Origin: Clostridia bacterium
Lineage (GTDB): Bacteria; Bacillota; Clostridia; UBA1381; UBA9506
Length of the DNA stretch: 64,000 nt
Assembly: GCA_017416855.1 (NCBI GenBank)
Contig: JAFQAZ010000030.1
Coordinates: forward strand, 1 to 64,000
Direction: 5' to 3'
Under the pieces are notes generated by a model, which had not been told where the DNA came from, searched no databases, and worked only from the letters and a program-made list of their open reading frames with translations. Of this stretch, positions 23,852 through 34,618 are shown piece after piece. The position numbers were made by a program, and so were the translations under genes. How positions within the stretch are numbered: the first letter of the stretch is position 1; each line of letters starts with the position of its first letter.

Positions 23852-26119
23852 ATGCGTAAAATAAAAAATGAATTCCGGTATTTGTTTTCGTATAAATATA
23901 ATAGCATATATGTCCGCACATTGTTGACATTTGTACTCATTCTTTTGGTTGTTATATTTGCAATTGAAGGTGTTGTTTTTAGTCGTTCCTCAAGTATCAT
24001 TAGTGATAAAGTAAAAAATACAAATCAGCAAAATCTTAGACATATAAAACAGGGAATCGATTTTTCAATGGAAAAAATTGAAAAAATATCATATAGCATG
24101 GTCAATGATTCCCATCTTCAAAAAGAATATGACGCTTTATCCACAGATGAGCGTTTTTATATGATGCAGCATTTCTTTTCGCAGTTTTTCTTTGAAGATT
24201 ACATTGAATCTATTTATATTTATTATGAGGATAGTCAAAAAGTTATCACAACGGATGATGGTATTATAGATGTTCATTTGTTAGAGAATTTAGATTGGCT
24301 TTTATTTTACAATGATAAAAGACCTTTAGGTTATAGGACTGAAGTTTTTACAAGTAAATCTAATGATGACTGTATTACGTTTATGCGTGGATTTCCTTAC
24401 GGTGCAATGAATGAGTTGGGTACAGTCATTATAAACATAAACAAGGATAGATTTTTTAATAGTTTAGATAATGGTGATGATCAAAATGAGGAAATATTTG
24501 TATTAAATGATAAGGGCGAGTTACTCTATGGAAATAATGCATCATATGAAAATTTTAAAACAAATGATGATTTTACAAAAGGTTTAGAACAAAAGAAGAA
24601 CCATGTGTCAATTAAAATCGGCGGAGAAAAAACACAGGTGGCACTTGCTTATTCGGATGCGAGAAACTGGATATACATAAAAGCACAAGATGTAAGTTTG
24701 TTAAACAAAGAAATTGAGGAGAATTTTAAGTACATCAATTTAATTACAGTTATCAGTTTGTTGCTTGGCATTGTTTTGTCGTTTATACGTATGAACAAGT
24801 TATACAGACCCATTATGGATTTGATTGAAATAGCTGAAAAAAATCAGGATGCAATGGATGAAAATAAAGAGAGAAATATCCGGAATGAAATTGAATTATT
24901 GAAGCATTTGCTTGAAAAAATTATTATCAGCCGGGAAGATTTAAAAAATTTTTATGTAAAAAGCCAAAATGCGGTGTTGCAGAAATCTTTGTTGGATTTA
25001 TGTTATGGTGATGTTGATAATGAAGAAAGTATACTTCAATATTTGAAGGATGCAGATTTTCCAGTGGCAGGGCGTAATTTTGTTGCTATGGTTATTCAGT
25101 TTGAAAAGGATAATGACAGTTTAACATCTTCTATTAAAAGAGATATTATATCGGATAATACGTCCATTCATTATGATCTTATTATTACTTGTATGCAACA
25201 GGATAAAATCGTTTGTCTTGTGAGTCTTAAAAGTGATTTTGACAGTAAAATTTATGAAATAGCGGCCGAAATCAAAAATGTCATTAAATATGAGTTTGAT
25301 GCTGAATGCTCTATAGGGATTGGTAATGCCTATCAGGGCTTAATGCAATTTCAACTCTCTTTTAATGAGGCATTAGATGCACTCAAATATAAAGGTTTTT
25401 TAGAAAACAATTCTATTATTCATATTAACAGCTTTATAGGAAAAAGTTACGATAACAAGTATTATTATTCCATATCAAAAGAAGAAGAACTAATTGATGC
25501 AATTAAACAGATTGATAAAATAAGCGCTTTGAAAATTATAGATGAAGTTTATAAAAGTATTCTTCAATCGACCAATGAAATCAAAATGGTGTCCTTGTTG
25601 CTTTGGCAGCTGACAAATGGTATTGTTCGTTGTATTACCTCTATGGGGTTTTTATACACTGATATTATGGGAACAACATTCTACCAGGATATTACGGAAT
25701 ATAATAACATTGATAGTCCAGATGTGATGCTTGAGTTTGTTAAGAATAAAGCAGCTATAGTTATTGACCATTTAAACGAAAAAAGGAATTATCATAATGA
25801 AAATGTAATCAAAAAAATAAAGGATTATATTGAGGAACACTTGGATGAAGATTTGTCATTGGAAATATTTGCATCAATGACAATGCTGAGCGCTACTTAT
25901 ATTTCTAGCATATTCAAAGCTATATCAGGAGAAGGGTTGCGTGATTATATTATTCGTGTGAGAATGGAAAAAGCAAAAGAATTGCTGAGCAACAGTGATA
26001 AAAATATAGAGTTGATTTCAAAATGTGTAGGCTATGAAAATGTTCGAAGTTTCACCAGAACATTTAAATCCTTCTGTGGATTAACACCAGGGGAATACCG
26101 AAAAAATCCGCGTATATAA
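23852..26119 (+). CDS. Membrane sensor AraC-family regulator (YesN-like)
   Basis: 755 residues. A first membrane helix lies near residues 24-46 (LLTFVLILLVVIFAIEGVVF), an extracytoplasmic sensor region of about 245 residues follows, and a second helix is at about 292-312. The cytoplasmic linker is coiled and charged. The C-terminal 100 residues are a double AraC HTH (LEIFASMTMLSATYISSIFK, then SFCGLTPGEYRKNP). Proteins of this build sense extracellular oligosaccharide and activate adjacent transport and hydrolase genes. Its own promoter carries the shared GTGAC-type sites, so it is the better candidate to bind all four. Confidence 0.88.
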   Translation: MRKIKNEFRYLFSYKYNSIYVRTLLTFVLILLVVIFAIEGVVFSRSSSIISDKVKNTNQQNLRHIKQGIDFSMEKIEKISYSMVNDSHLQKEYDALSTDERFYMMQHFFSQFFFEDYIESIYIYYEDSQKVITTDDGIIDVHLLENLDWLLFYNDKRPLGYRTEVFTSKSNDDCITFMRGFPYGAMNELGTVIININKDRFFNSLDNGDDQNEEIFVLNDKGELLYGNNASYENFKTNDDFTKGLEQKKNHVSIKIGGEKTQVALAYSDARNWIYIKAQDVSLLNKEIEENFKYINLITVISLLLGIVLSFIRMNKLYRPIMDLIEIAEKNQDAMDENKERNIRNEIELLKHLLEKIIISREDLKNFYVKSQNAVLQKSLLDLCYGDVDNEESILQYLKDADFPVAGRNFVAMVIQFEKDNDSLTSSIKRDIISDNTSIHYDLIITCMQQDKIVCLVSLKSDFDSKIYEIAAEIKNVIKYEFDAECSIGIGNAYQGLMQFQLSFNEALDALKYKGFLENNSIIHINSFIGKSYDNKYYYSISKEEELIDAIKQIDKISALKIIDEVYKSILQSTNEIKMVSLLLWQLTNGIVRCITSMGFLYTDIMGTTFYQDITEYNNIDSPDVMLEFVKNKAAIVIDHLNEKRNYHNENVIKKIKDYIEEHLDEDLSLEIFASMTMLSATYISSIFKAISGEGLRDYIIRVRMEKAKELLSNSDKNIELISKCVGYENVRSFTRTFKSFCGLTPGEYRKNPRI

Positions 26120-26141
26120 TTTTATCTTTAAAAAGTCAGAC

Positions 26142-26199
26142 AATACTTACCACATACAAGAATTTGACGGAAATGATTGTATGGGTAAGTATTTTTTTT
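26142..26199 (+). terminator. Terminator after the sensor regulator
   Basis: AATACTTACC and GGTAAGTATT, extended by CATACAA/TTGTATG across a single bulge, form a long stem followed by eight T. Confidence 0.85.
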
Positions 26200-26216
26200 G
26201 TCTGTGTTTAAAAAAG

Positions 26217-26269
26217 GTGACTTAATATAAAAAATGTCGCTTTATCGAAAGCGAAGTATTTGTTATTAT
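26217..26269 (+). promoter_or_regulatory. Island promoter B: GTGAC-type tandem sites plus -10
   Basis: GTGACTT at 26217, GTCGCTT at 26236 and TATTAT at 26264, with the same 19 and 28 bp spacings as the other three. It drives the amidohydrolase and the first giant beta-helix protein. Confidence 0.75.
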
Positions 26270-26304
26270 TAATATGAGAAATTATATAAAGGAAGATGAT
26301 TCTT

Positions 26305-27102
26305 ATGAAAATTATTGCAAACCATGCACATTTGTTTCAACCTGAAGTAAGAGAAGTTGGAACTATGCAGGCATTAGAAAGTCTTATGGAAGAGTGTCAT
26401 ATAGATCAGGCAGTTTGTTTTGCGCCCTTTACGGCTAACTATAAAGATACAGGTATCAACCAAAACCGGTGGTTGTATGAACAGATAAAAAATAAAGACA
26501 AATTTTTCGGTTTTGGAACCATTGATTTTTCTAAAGATAATTTAAAAGAACAGACAGAAGAAATTTATCAGTTAGGGTTAAACGGCATTAAAATGCATCC
26601 GGCTTTTCAAAAATTTAAGGTGGATGGAGACAGAGCTTGTCAGGTTTATGAAGTTGCAGAGAAGTACGGATTGCCGATTTCGTTCCATACTGGTGTTCAT
26701 TGGTACAGAATTTCCCATTACAATACGCTATTATACGATGAAGTAGCTTATCGTTTTCCGGAACTGAAAATCTGTATGGAACACGTTGGCGGGTATTCTT
26801 TCTTTAATGAGGCACTTGCGGTTATGTGTAATAATCCTGGAAGAATATATGCAGGACTAACCAGCGTTTTTACAAAAGATTATAATATAATCTGGTATCT
26901 TGGAAAGGAAAAAGTAAAAGATTTACTTTGGCTTACGGGTGTAGAACAATCTGTTTTTGGATTGGATTTTCCGTATAATGATGCCCAAAAAACAAAAGTT
27001 TCGATTAAGGAACTGAATGACTGTATAGATGAAATGCAGTTGGGAGAAGAGGCGAAAGAAAAAGTATTTGGTGGGAATTTATTATCTATGATTAAGAGAT
27101 AA
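26305..27102 (+). CDS. Amidohydrolase-family TIM-barrel protein
   Basis: 265 residues from ATG 26305, behind AAAGGAAG; the ATG at 26296 is too close to it. The first strand carries NHAHLF, giving the metal-binding HxH pair. Later strands show IKMHPAFQKF, FHTGVHW, MEHVGGYSF and FGLDFPYND, where His and the final Asp fit the amidohydrolase_2 metal centre. It is cytoplasmic, with no signal. Members act as hydrolases, decarboxylases or lactonases; in a sugar island a lactonase or deacylase is plausible. It is co-transcribed with the 1,577-residue beta-helix protein 39 bp downstream. Confidence 0.8.
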   Translation: MKIIANHAHLFQPEVREVGTMQALESLMEECHIDQAVCFAPFTANYKDTGINQNRWLYEQIKNKDKFFGFGTIDFSKDNLKEQTEEIYQLGLNGIKMHPAFQKFKVDGDRACQVYEVAEKYGLPISFHTGVHWYRISHYNTLLYDEVAYRFPELKICMEHVGGYSFFNEALAVMCNNPGRIYAGLTSVFTKDYNIIWYLGKEKVKDLLWLTGVEQSVFGLDFPYNDAQKTKVSIKELNDCIDEMQLGEEAKEKVFGGNLLSMIKR

Positions 27103-27141
27103 TTTTTTGAAAAAAGGAGTTTTTAAAGGAGTATGCTAAAC

Positions 27142-30100
27142 ATGAAAAAGAGCTTGATAAGCGTTTTAATGATAGCGATTGTTTGTTTTGCTAATGCTGG
27201 ATTACCGGTTTTTTCGATGGAATTGCCACAATTGATGATGGCGCAAAGCGAAAGTGGTATTATAAGTGGGGCAAAGAAGGTTGTAGCAAATGAAAAATAT
27301 GTTTTTTTGGCGAGTACTAACGAAATATTTATATACAATAAAAATGATATAAAAACGCCGATTACAACAATCTGCAGATATATTTCTTCAAATTCTGATG
27401 TTAAAATGCCTGTTGAAAATATAGTATTAAAAGATGAAAAGCTGATTGTTAATTTCACGCTTGCATCAGGGGGTAACGGTCAACCGGCTATTAATATTTA
27501 TAATGTGAACGAGATTGAAGATGGTGAGAATATGGATTTGCTCATTACAGGGTGGGTTGCACCTGGTGCAGGAACTTCTGTAGTGGCATATGAAAACTAC
27601 TTGATTGCGAAAATACGCAGTAATAGTACTTTGCGTACAGATATTTATGAATTGAGTGAATTTATACAGCAGGCCAGACCACAGCCAATGGTTATACGAG
27701 AAGGTTTTGCACCACGATATGTTTATGCAAGCGGAGGATATTTGTTTGCAAGAGAAGCTGAATCAGATGCGGTAAACATTTACAAAATTTCTGATTTAGC
27801 AGATGCTACAAAAGAAACAAAAGTGTTATGTAATTTAAGCATAGATAGTGCTTTGCCGGTAAATGCTGTGTGTGCGGATGAACAATATGTCTTTTTATCA
27901 ACGGATAGTGCAGAAAACCTTAGGGCAAATAAAATTTTCGTGTATGATATTTCGACTATAGAGTCATTAAACCCATCGGCACCTTTAGTTCAACAATATA
28001 ATGCAAATGGTAGGGTAACCTCTCTTACGTTGAATGGTAATGTATTGCTTATAAGTGCTCAGGATGAAAATACAGTTAAGATACTGGATGTAAGTGATGT
28101 TAATGATATTCAGGTATTAACCACTCTGGCCCCTGAAGGAAGCGATGGAAGAGGATTTCAATTTTGCATTGAAGATGAGATTTTATATATTTGTAATTAT
28201 GGAGCGGGGCTTTCTGCCTACCAACTTCCGCAAAGAACACTAATGCTAAGTGCCATTAAAGGAGAAATGCCACTTGGTGCATTATCCCCCGGTAGCTTTC
28301 AGACTAAATTATCATATGAGAATTTCTTTGATATTGAGGGAGCAAAGGGAAAAGTTATTATTGCTAAGTATAAGGGAAATCAACTTGATGAACTGACATC
28401 TCAAGATGTTCAGATTATGCCGGGCGAAGGCATTGGAGAAATAAATATTGAATCAATTAGTGTTGAGAATGAGGATAATCGCACGATTCAAATGTTTTTT
28501 TTCGATGGTTTTGACAATTTGATACCCTTGACGGAAAAATTAAACTTAGAGAGAGCAGATTTTACCCATAGGAATGAATTTTATGTTGATGCCCAGACAG
28601 GTAGTGATCATAATAATGGTGAAAAAGAGACACCATTTAAAACCATACATCGTGCCAGAGAGGAAGTAAGACGGATAAACCGCAGAATGACAACAGATAT
28701 CTATGTGTATCTAAAGAATGGTACATATTATTTAGAGGATACACTTTGTTTCGAAGAAAAAGATAGTGGCTTTAATGGTTTTAATGTAATATATAAAGCC
28801 GCAGAAGGAGCCCAACCTGTCATTAGCGGAGGGACTCCCATAGAAGGATGGACCTTATTTGATGAGGAGAAGAATATTTATAAGGCATCAGCAAAGGGAG
28901 CAGATAACAGGCATCTTTATGTAGATGGAAAACGGGCAGTGCGTGCCAGAAGTGAAGGAAATGTTGGAAATTTTGTGAGTGATGGCGGTGTGGAGGGTTT
29001 CACCTGTTCCAATACTGAGTTTTTACAGTATAAAAATTTTGCAGATGTTGAATTTGTGTTTTTGCGTGGCTGGGTATCAAGACGTGCTCATCCTTTGAAC
29101 GTAGAAAGTGTAGATGCGGATACAGTCAAAGTGAATATACGAAATTGGGATAGGGTTAATGATGTAGATTATAAAAAACCTGAAAGCGTGTATTATTATG
29201 AAAATGCCTATGAGCTTTTGGATGAAGAAGGAGAATTTTATATTGATAAGCAGGCGGATACAGTTTACTATAAACCGATAACAGGAACCGATATACATTC
29301 TTCTGTTATCGTCGCTCCTAAGCTTGAGACAGTTATTTCAGTGTGTGGTGAGAGTGTTGTAAAACCAGCCCACAATATTGTTTTTTCGGGCATTACCTTT
29401 AAGGATTCCACTTGGTTATCTCCCAATCATCATGATTTTTTGGATACTCAAAATTTATACCCGGAACAACCGGAAGCGGCTGTGTTCTTAAAAAATGCCA
29501 ATCATATAAAAATTGAAAAATGTACAATTAAAAATTGTGGGGGAGATGGCTTAGGTGCTACCCGAACGGTACAGGATTGTACATTTTTAGGAAATAATAT
29601 TTATGATATATCGGCACGAGGGATACACCTTGGGGACTGGAATGGGCCTGAAGATTCACGGATTCAAACTGAAATTGCCAGTGGCTTTGTGATAGAAAAT
29701 AATTACATTCATGCGATTGGAGAGGAATATTATTCTGCTCCAGCGTTGTCAGGCGTTTTTATTGCCGATACCCAAATTCGGCACAATGAAATATTTGATG
29801 TACCCTACAGTGGAATGCATATTGGCTGGGGATGGGATTCCTATGAAAAAACCAGTGTGAAGAATTTGGATATTTCGTACAATTATATTCACGATTATAT
29901 GCATACCTGTGCAGATGGTGGTGCGGTCTATTTTCTTGGTGCAACGGGTGCATCTGCGGAGAACATGAATGAGGTATATCAAAATCACTTTAAAAATGCC
30001 GGAAGCGGAACAGAAGGGGTTATGTACTGCGATAGTGGCTCTAATTACTATCGTTTGTCAGAGAATGTAATAGACAACCATGAATCTGTTTGGAATGGGT

Positions 30101-31875
30101 ATTACGGTTTGGGTAGTTCTTATAATGAGTTTGTTGATAATTATACCACCTCAGAAATGTTTAATCTGGTTTCTGAAAACTCAGCCACACCTGTTGGTAC
30201 GAAGGTGTATGCTAATGGTAACTGGCCACAGGCAGCAAGAAATATCATCAACGATGCAGGTCTTGAGGACGAATATAAATATTTGTCGGCCGGTGATGGT
30301 GATGCGTTTGTACTTAAAGCCGTTCATGAGATGACTGGAGTATCAGGTGTTATGTGTGCAAATGATACGCTGGCATTTATCAAAAAGAGCGAAACGCAAG
30401 TCTCTGTCTATGATGTGACCGATATAGAAGTTCTTGCACAGACGGGAAAGATAGAATATGCGGCAAACGGTGAAACATATACCGTTGAAGCAATGGAAAT
30501 TAAGGAAAACCATCTGTTTGTTCATTTTTCTAAAGATTCAAATCATGTTGTCGTATTATATGATGTATCCAATGCAAAAAATGGAGTAATACAGAAAATA
30601 TCATCCCTTAATGTGCCGGAAAATATGACAATGCTTGTAAATAACAATTATCTTGTTATTGCCAAGGCAGGAAATTATTTAGATTTATATAATATCTCTG
30701 CTCTGGTGGAAAACGGCTTTTTGTCAGCAACATCTAATCCTTTTGAGTTTGCAAAAGAGATGTATATAGATGATGAGTATCTCTATGCCGTCAGAGACAA
30801 TATCGTAGATATTTATGTATTTGATGGTACAGAAATGGAAAGAAAGGGTGCGTGCCCTGTTACAGAGGCAGGTATTCAGTCAGTTATGCGGCAGGAAGAC
30901 AGACTGTATGTTACTACAAAATTACCAATGGGTAACAAAGGTAATCTGTATGTATATGACATGTCAAGCCTTTCACCTTCTGATACTGATGGTAGCGGAA
31001 TGCGGCTAATCAAAGAGTATGCACCGATTGAATATGAGGAAGTTATAGACGAACTGGAAAAGAGCAGAGTTGTAACCAGTGTACAGAATGAAAAATATAT
31101 TTTCGAAATTAATGCTGCCAATAAAACAAAAATTGATGTAAAGGATGCAGTAAGCGGCGATACAATCACAACGATTACTCATGCTATGAGTAATACGGAT
31201 TTAAATTACGTATTTGGTAGCATGTGCCTGCAGGGGGACAAATTGGTTGTAACCTGTAAGAGAAACGGCGGTAATGGTAATCCTGAAGTTGCGTTATATG
31301 ATGTCGGCAATGTTGTTGTGGGAGCGACTTTAGAACCTATAGATAACATCGGTATATATAATGCTGATAATGGGATTGTATTTAAAAATGACACCTATGT
31401 TTTTTTAAATGATATAACTTTAGGAACGCTGTATGTCTGCAGTTTAGATAATGAGGCCGACCCCTTTAAAAGAAGTGCAAAACTATATACGAAGTCTAAT
31501 AACATGTTTGCAGATAATCATTATTTATACGTGCATAACGAAACTGAAAATGTTGTGGAAATATACTCTTTAGAAGGATTACCCCATTCATTGAGTTCAT
31601 TACATCGCGTGGGAATTATTCCTCATAGCGTAGAGGACATTAACAATGTTTTATCTGGTTCTTATTATCCTGCAAGGTCGATATGTAAATCAGGAGATTT
31701 TATACTGACGGCAAATTCTATGTTGGTGAATATATCTGTAACCAATGGAGAAGAAGATATGCAGTTAAAGCTTTATGAGATTGGAAACCATGCGGTAGGA
31801 CTCTTTGCACATCAAAATTATGTCTATGCCATAGAAAAAGGAAAAAGGCTTTTGATTTATGAAAGAGTGAAATGA
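27142..31875 (+). CDS. Giant secreted beta-helix / beta-propeller protein
   Basis: 1,577 residues from ATG 27142 (AAAGGAG 10 bases upstream; ATG 27133 is too close). A signal peptide covers about 1-28. Residues 35-375 are a repeated beta-propeller-like (LVIVD-type) domain. Residues 478-1050 form a right-handed parallel beta-helix beginning EFYVDAQTGSDHNNG with TPFKTIHRAREEVR, the opening common to GH120-like and polysaccharide-lyase-like helices; N-rich turns such as IKIEKCTIKNCGGDGLG follow. Residues 1065-1577 are a second propeller. There is no SLH or LPXTG anchor, so it is likely free or held by partners. The beta-helix is homologous to that at 42098-46123. The likely role is binding or cleaving a polysaccharide; catalytic class is not certain. 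Confidence 0.82.
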   Translation: MKKSLISVLMIAIVCFANAGLPVFSMELPQLMMAQSESGIISGAKKVVANEKYVFLASTNEIFIYNKNDIKTPITTICRYISSNSDVKMPVENIVLKDEKLIVNFTLASGGNGQPAINIYNVNEIEDGENMDLLITGWVAPGAGTSVVAYENYLIAKIRSNSTLRTDIYELSEFIQQARPQPMVIREGFAPRYVYASGGYLFAREAESDAVNIYKISDLADATKETKVLCNLSIDSALPVNAVCADEQYVFLSTDSAENLRANKIFVYDISTIESLNPSAPLVQQYNANGRVTSLTLNGNVLLISAQDENTVKILDVSDVNDIQVLTTLAPEGSDGRGFQFCIEDEILYICNYGAGLSAYQLPQRTLMLSAIKGEMPLGALSPGSFQTKLSYENFFDIEGAKGKVIIAKYKGNQLDELTSQDVQIMPGEGIGEINIESISVENEDNRTIQMFFFDGFDNLIPLTEKLNLERADFTHRNEFYVDAQTGSDHNNGEKETPFKTIHRAREEVRRINRRMTTDIYVYLKNGTYYLEDTLCFEEKDSGFNGFNVIYKAAEGAQPVISGGTPIEGWTLFDEEKNIYKASAKGADNRHLYVDGKRAVRARSEGNVGNFVSDGGVEGFTCSNTEFLQYKNFADVEFVFLRGWVSRRAHPLNVESVDADTVKVNIRNWDRVNDVDYKKPESVYYYENAYELLDEEGEFYIDKQADTVYYKPITGTDIHSSVIVAPKLETVISVCGESVVKPAHNIVFSGITFKDSTWLSPNHHDFLDTQNLYPEQPEAAVFLKNANHIKIEKCTIKNCGGDGLGATRTVQDCTFLGNNIYDISARGIHLGDWNGPEDSRIQTEIASGFVIENNYIHAIGEEYYSAPALSGVFIADTQIRHNEIFDVPYSGMHIGWGWDSYEKTSVKNLDISYNYIHDYMHTCADGGAVYFLGATGASAENMNEVYQNHFKNAGSGTEGVMYCDSGSNYYRLSENVIDNHESVWNGYYGLGSSYNEFVDNYTTSEMFNLVSENSATPVGTKVYANGNWPQAARNIINDAGLEDEYKYLSAGDGDAFVLKAVHEMTGVSGVMCANDTLAFIKKSETQVSVYDVTDIEVLAQTGKIEYAANGETYTVEAMEIKENHLFVHFSKDSNHVVVLYDVSNAKNGVIQKISSLNVPENMTMLVNNNYLVIAKAGNYLDLYNISALVENGFLSATSNPFEFAKEMYIDDEYLYAVRDNIVDIYVFDGTEMERKGACPVTEAGIQSVMRQEDRLYVTTKLPMGNKGNLYVYDMSSLSPSDTDGSGMRLIKEYAPIEYEEVIDELEKSRVVTSVQNEKYIFEINAANKTKIDVKDAVSGDTITTITHAMSNTDLNYVFGSMCLQGDKLVVTCKRNGGNGNPEVALYDVGNVVVGATLEPIDNIGIYNADNGIVFKNDTYVFLNDITLGTLYVCSLDNEADPFKRSAKLYTKSNNMFADNHYLYVHNETENVVEIYSLEGLPHSLSSLHRVGIIPHSVEDINNVLSGSYYPARSICKSGDFILTANSMLVNISVTNGEEDMQLKLYEIGNHAVGLFAHQNYVYAIEKGKRLLIYERVK

Positions 31876-31880
31876 AAAGT

Positions 31881-31933
31881 GTGACCATTTAAAAGAAATG
31901 TGAATTTACAAAATAATTATAGGGTTTTACAAT
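31881..31933 (+). promoter_or_regulatory. Island promoter D: GTGAC-type tandem sites plus -10
   Basis: GTGACC at 31881, GTGAATT at 31900 and TACAAT at 31928. Spacings are 19 and 28 bp, identical to the other three promoters, though the second half-site is more diverged. It drives the lipoprotein-permease operon and probably the surface-protein genes that follow. Confidence 0.62.
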
Positions 31934-31973
31934 TAAATTAAGTTAAATTAAATTTTTATATGGAGGGAACAGT

Positions 31974-33581
31974 ATGAAATTCAAAAAAACTTTAGCCATT
32001 ATTTTAACCATTGCGAGTTTGACAACGCTTTTGGCAGGCTGCGGCGATAAGAAAGAAACCGGAGGCAGTGCGTCCGGAGAAAAAATGACAATTTCCTGGT
32101 TAGGATATCCTTATGGAAATTGTGAAGAAGGCACAATACCGCAACAGCTTTTAGAAGAGAAATTTAATATTGAAATTAACCCCGTATTTTTAGATGAAGA
32201 AGCCTACGTTAATAAAAAACCTCTTTTGATGGCAAGTGGAGAAATTCCTGACATCATATATGAACTGGATCCGGGCAATTTGCAGGCAGATGTGCGTCAG
32301 GGCTTTTTGATGGAACTGCCTTATGAAACCATTAAAAAATATGCACCCTCTGTGGTGGGAATGATTAACGAAGAGATTCCTGAACTTTGGCTCTATTCTT
32401 ACTGTGATGGAAAGAATTATGGTGTGCCGAATTTGTATTACAGCGGTGAAAATATCCGTGTCGGCTTATGGCGCAAGGATTGGCTCGATAATGTTGGTAT
32501 AACCAAGATTCCGGAAACCATTGATGAAATGCATGATGCTTTCGTTAAGTTTGTTAACGAAGATCCTGATGGAAATGGTAAAAAAGATACATATGGTTTA
32601 AGTGGTGATTTAAAATCAAGTTATATCTCTTTCTGTGAAATTTTTGGCGCCTATGGTGTACTTCCTTTTGATTGGATGGAAAAAGACGGAAAAATTGTTT
32701 ATGGTGGTGTTCAGCCTGAAACCAAAGAGGTTTTAAGCCTTTTAGCAGACTGGTATAAAGAAGGTATTATTGATCCTGAATTTATTACAGATGCAACCAA
32801 TAAGAGCATTAGTACTAAATTTAAGAATGGTATTCTTGGTTATATCAATAATTACGGCGCGGATTATGGCAACTTGGATGCTACGCAGGAAGAGAAGTTT
32901 TTAGGCATTATGAAGAAACTGAATCCTGAAGCAGAACTTGCAGTTGCTCCTCTTCCTAAGGGTCCTGAAGGAAAACAGGGTTCCTTTGTGTGGGGCAAAG
33001 GTGGTCACATTATTGCCTTAGGTAAACAGGTTGCAGAACAGCCTGAAAAACAACAGAGAATTTTGGAAATGATGGAAGTTATGAAGAATGATCAGGATTT
33101 CTCTCTGCAGTTGGTACTGGGTACGGAAGGCGTTTCATGGGAGAAGAATACATCTGAAGAAGGCGGCATTAATTGGATTGCCCCTTATGATACTACAGCA
33201 CAACGTGCTAAATTACTTGGTTCCTTGGAATTAAATGGTACATCATTTTATAATATCATTCCCATTAACAAGGAAACCAGAAATGCATATACACCGAAAG
33301 CACAGCGTGAACATAACGAAAAATATTTAGATCCAAGTCTTGGTATGAAGGATGCGTTGTTAAAGCCTGATGTAGTGCCTGAATCAGAAAAATATTTAAA
33401 AGATTTACAGAATAAACAGCTATTGTTATTTGCAAAAATTATTAAGGGCGAAAAAAGTGTAGCAGATTACGCAGAATTTGAAAAAGAATGGAATGAATTA
33501 GGCGGTAAGATATTGGAGGAAAATGCAAACTCACTTTACGGAGAGTTGCAAAAAATTTACGAACAGGTAGGCGTTCAGTAA
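31974..33581 (+). CDS. Sugar ABC transporter substrate-binding lipoprotein (LplA type)
   Basis: 535 residues. A signal peptide ends in the lipobox TLLAGC (Cys at about 23). The mature chain is of the long LplA/YtcQ type used for oligosaccharides, with ISWLGYPYGN, DIIYELDPGN, DGKNYGVPNLYY and WRKDWLDNVGI. It sits outside the membrane and feeds the two permeases that follow. No ATPase gene is in the island; transporters of this group normally share an MsmX-like ATPase encoded elsewhere. It is the first gene after promoter D. Confidence 0.9.
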   Translation: MKFKKTLAIILTIASLTTLLAGCGDKKETGGSASGEKMTISWLGYPYGNCEEGTIPQQLLEEKFNIEINPVFLDEEAYVNKKPLLMASGEIPDIIYELDPGNLQADVRQGFLMELPYETIKKYAPSVVGMINEEIPELWLYSYCDGKNYGVPNLYYSGENIRVGLWRKDWLDNVGITKIPETIDEMHDAFVKFVNEDPDGNGKKDTYGLSGDLKSSYISFCEIFGAYGVLPFDWMEKDGKIVYGGVQPETKEVLSLLADWYKEGIIDPEFITDATNKSISTKFKNGILGYINNYGADYGNLDATQEEKFLGIMKKLNPEAELAVAPLPKGPEGKQGSFVWGKGGHIIALGKQVAEQPEKQQRILEMMEVMKNDQDFSLQLVLGTEGVSWEKNTSEEGGINWIAPYDTTAQRAKLLGSLELNGTSFYNIIPINKETRNAYTPKAQREHNEKYLDPSLGMKDALLKPDVVPESEKYLKDLQNKQLLLFAKIIKGEKSVADYAEFEKEWNELGGKILEENANSLYGELQKIYEQVGVQ

Positions 33582-33629
33582 AACAATCTTTCTCCGATTG
33601 TTGGATTTTGCTTTAGTTTGGAGGAAAAA

Positions 33630-34601
33630 ATGAATTATAGCGGAATGAAAAGAAAAGAACAGAATACAGCTACAAAAAAAGGCTTATTTTGCAAAAATGA
33701 AACAATACGCAGTTGTATTAAACATTATGATTTATTATTAATGGTTTTACCGGGACTGTTATTATTACTCGTTTTTAGATATGGTCCAATATACGGTCTG
33801 ACGATTGCTTTTAAGGATTTTACCATGTCTAATGGTATTTGGGGCAGCGCGTGGAATGGTTTAGAAAACTTTAAGCGCCTGTTTGCCGGCAATGAATTTG
33901 GCAAAGTATTTAAAAATACAGTGGTCATTAGTTTGATTAAATTGTTATTTACATTGCCTGCACCTATTGTTTTGGCATTGCTTTTAAATGAACTGAAAGC
34001 TCTTAAAGTAAAAAAAGTTGTACAGACTTGTACATATATTCCATATTTTTTCTCTTGGATTGTCCTTTCAGGCATTATTACATCGGTATTTTCCGTCAGG
34101 GGACCGATTAATCTGTTGTTAAGCCTTATAGGCATAGAGAAACCCATTGAATTTTTTGGCAATGGTACTATGTTTATCTTAATGCTTGTAATCACGGAGA
34201 TATGGAAAAGCTGTGGTTGGAATTCGATTTTATATATTGCAACCATCAGCGGTATTGATGAGTCTTTGTATGAAGCAGCTAAAATAGATGGTGCAAACAG
34301 GTGGAGACAGACCTTAAGTATAACCATTCCTTCAATTATTCCAACAATAGTTACAGTTTTCATTCTGAATTTAGGCGGTGTTTTAAATGCCGGCTTTGAT
34401 CAGATATATAACTTATATAATCCCACAGTATATGATGTGTCGGATATTATTGATACCTATGTGCTGAGAAGAATGGAAGTTATGGACTATAGCTTAGGAA
34501 CAGCGGCCGGGTTATTTAAATCTGTTATTTCCCTTGTGCTTGTTGTTTTAAGTAACTGGTTTGTAAACTCAATCAGCAATAATGAACTCGGATTATGGTA
34601 G
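33630..34601 (+). CDS. Sugar ABC transporter permease (LplB type)
   Basis: 323 residues from ATG 33630, with GGAGG 5 bases upstream. It has a cytoplasmic N-terminal tail of about 35 residues and then six membrane helices starting LLLMVLPGLLLLLVFRYGP. The EAA loop is EAAKIDGANRWRQTLSITIPS. ABC sugar permeases of this group (PF00528) form the heterodimer channel with the next gene's product. The two genes lie close together, with the next start 18 bases downstream. Confidence 0.9.
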   Translation: MNYSGMKRKEQNTATKKGLFCKNETIRSCIKHYDLLLMVLPGLLLLLVFRYGPIYGLTIAFKDFTMSNGIWGSAWNGLENFKRLFAGNEFGKVFKNTVVISLIKLLFTLPAPIVLALLLNELKALKVKKVVQTCTYIPYFFSWIVLSGIITSVFSVRGPINLLLSLIGIEKPIEFFGNGTMFILMLVITEIWKSCGWNSILYIATISGIDESLYEAAKIDGANRWRQTLSITIPSIIPTIVTVFILNLGGVLNAGFDQIYNLYNPTVYDVSDIIDTYVLRRMEVMDYSLGTAAGLFKSVISLVLVVLSNWFVNSISNNELGLW

Positions 34602-34618
34602 AGGGGGGCAGAAGAAAA

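Noticed and set aside
33725-34363. 212-codon minus-strand ORF
   Set aside because: It is the antisense shadow of a sugar permease with clear membrane helices and EAA loop.
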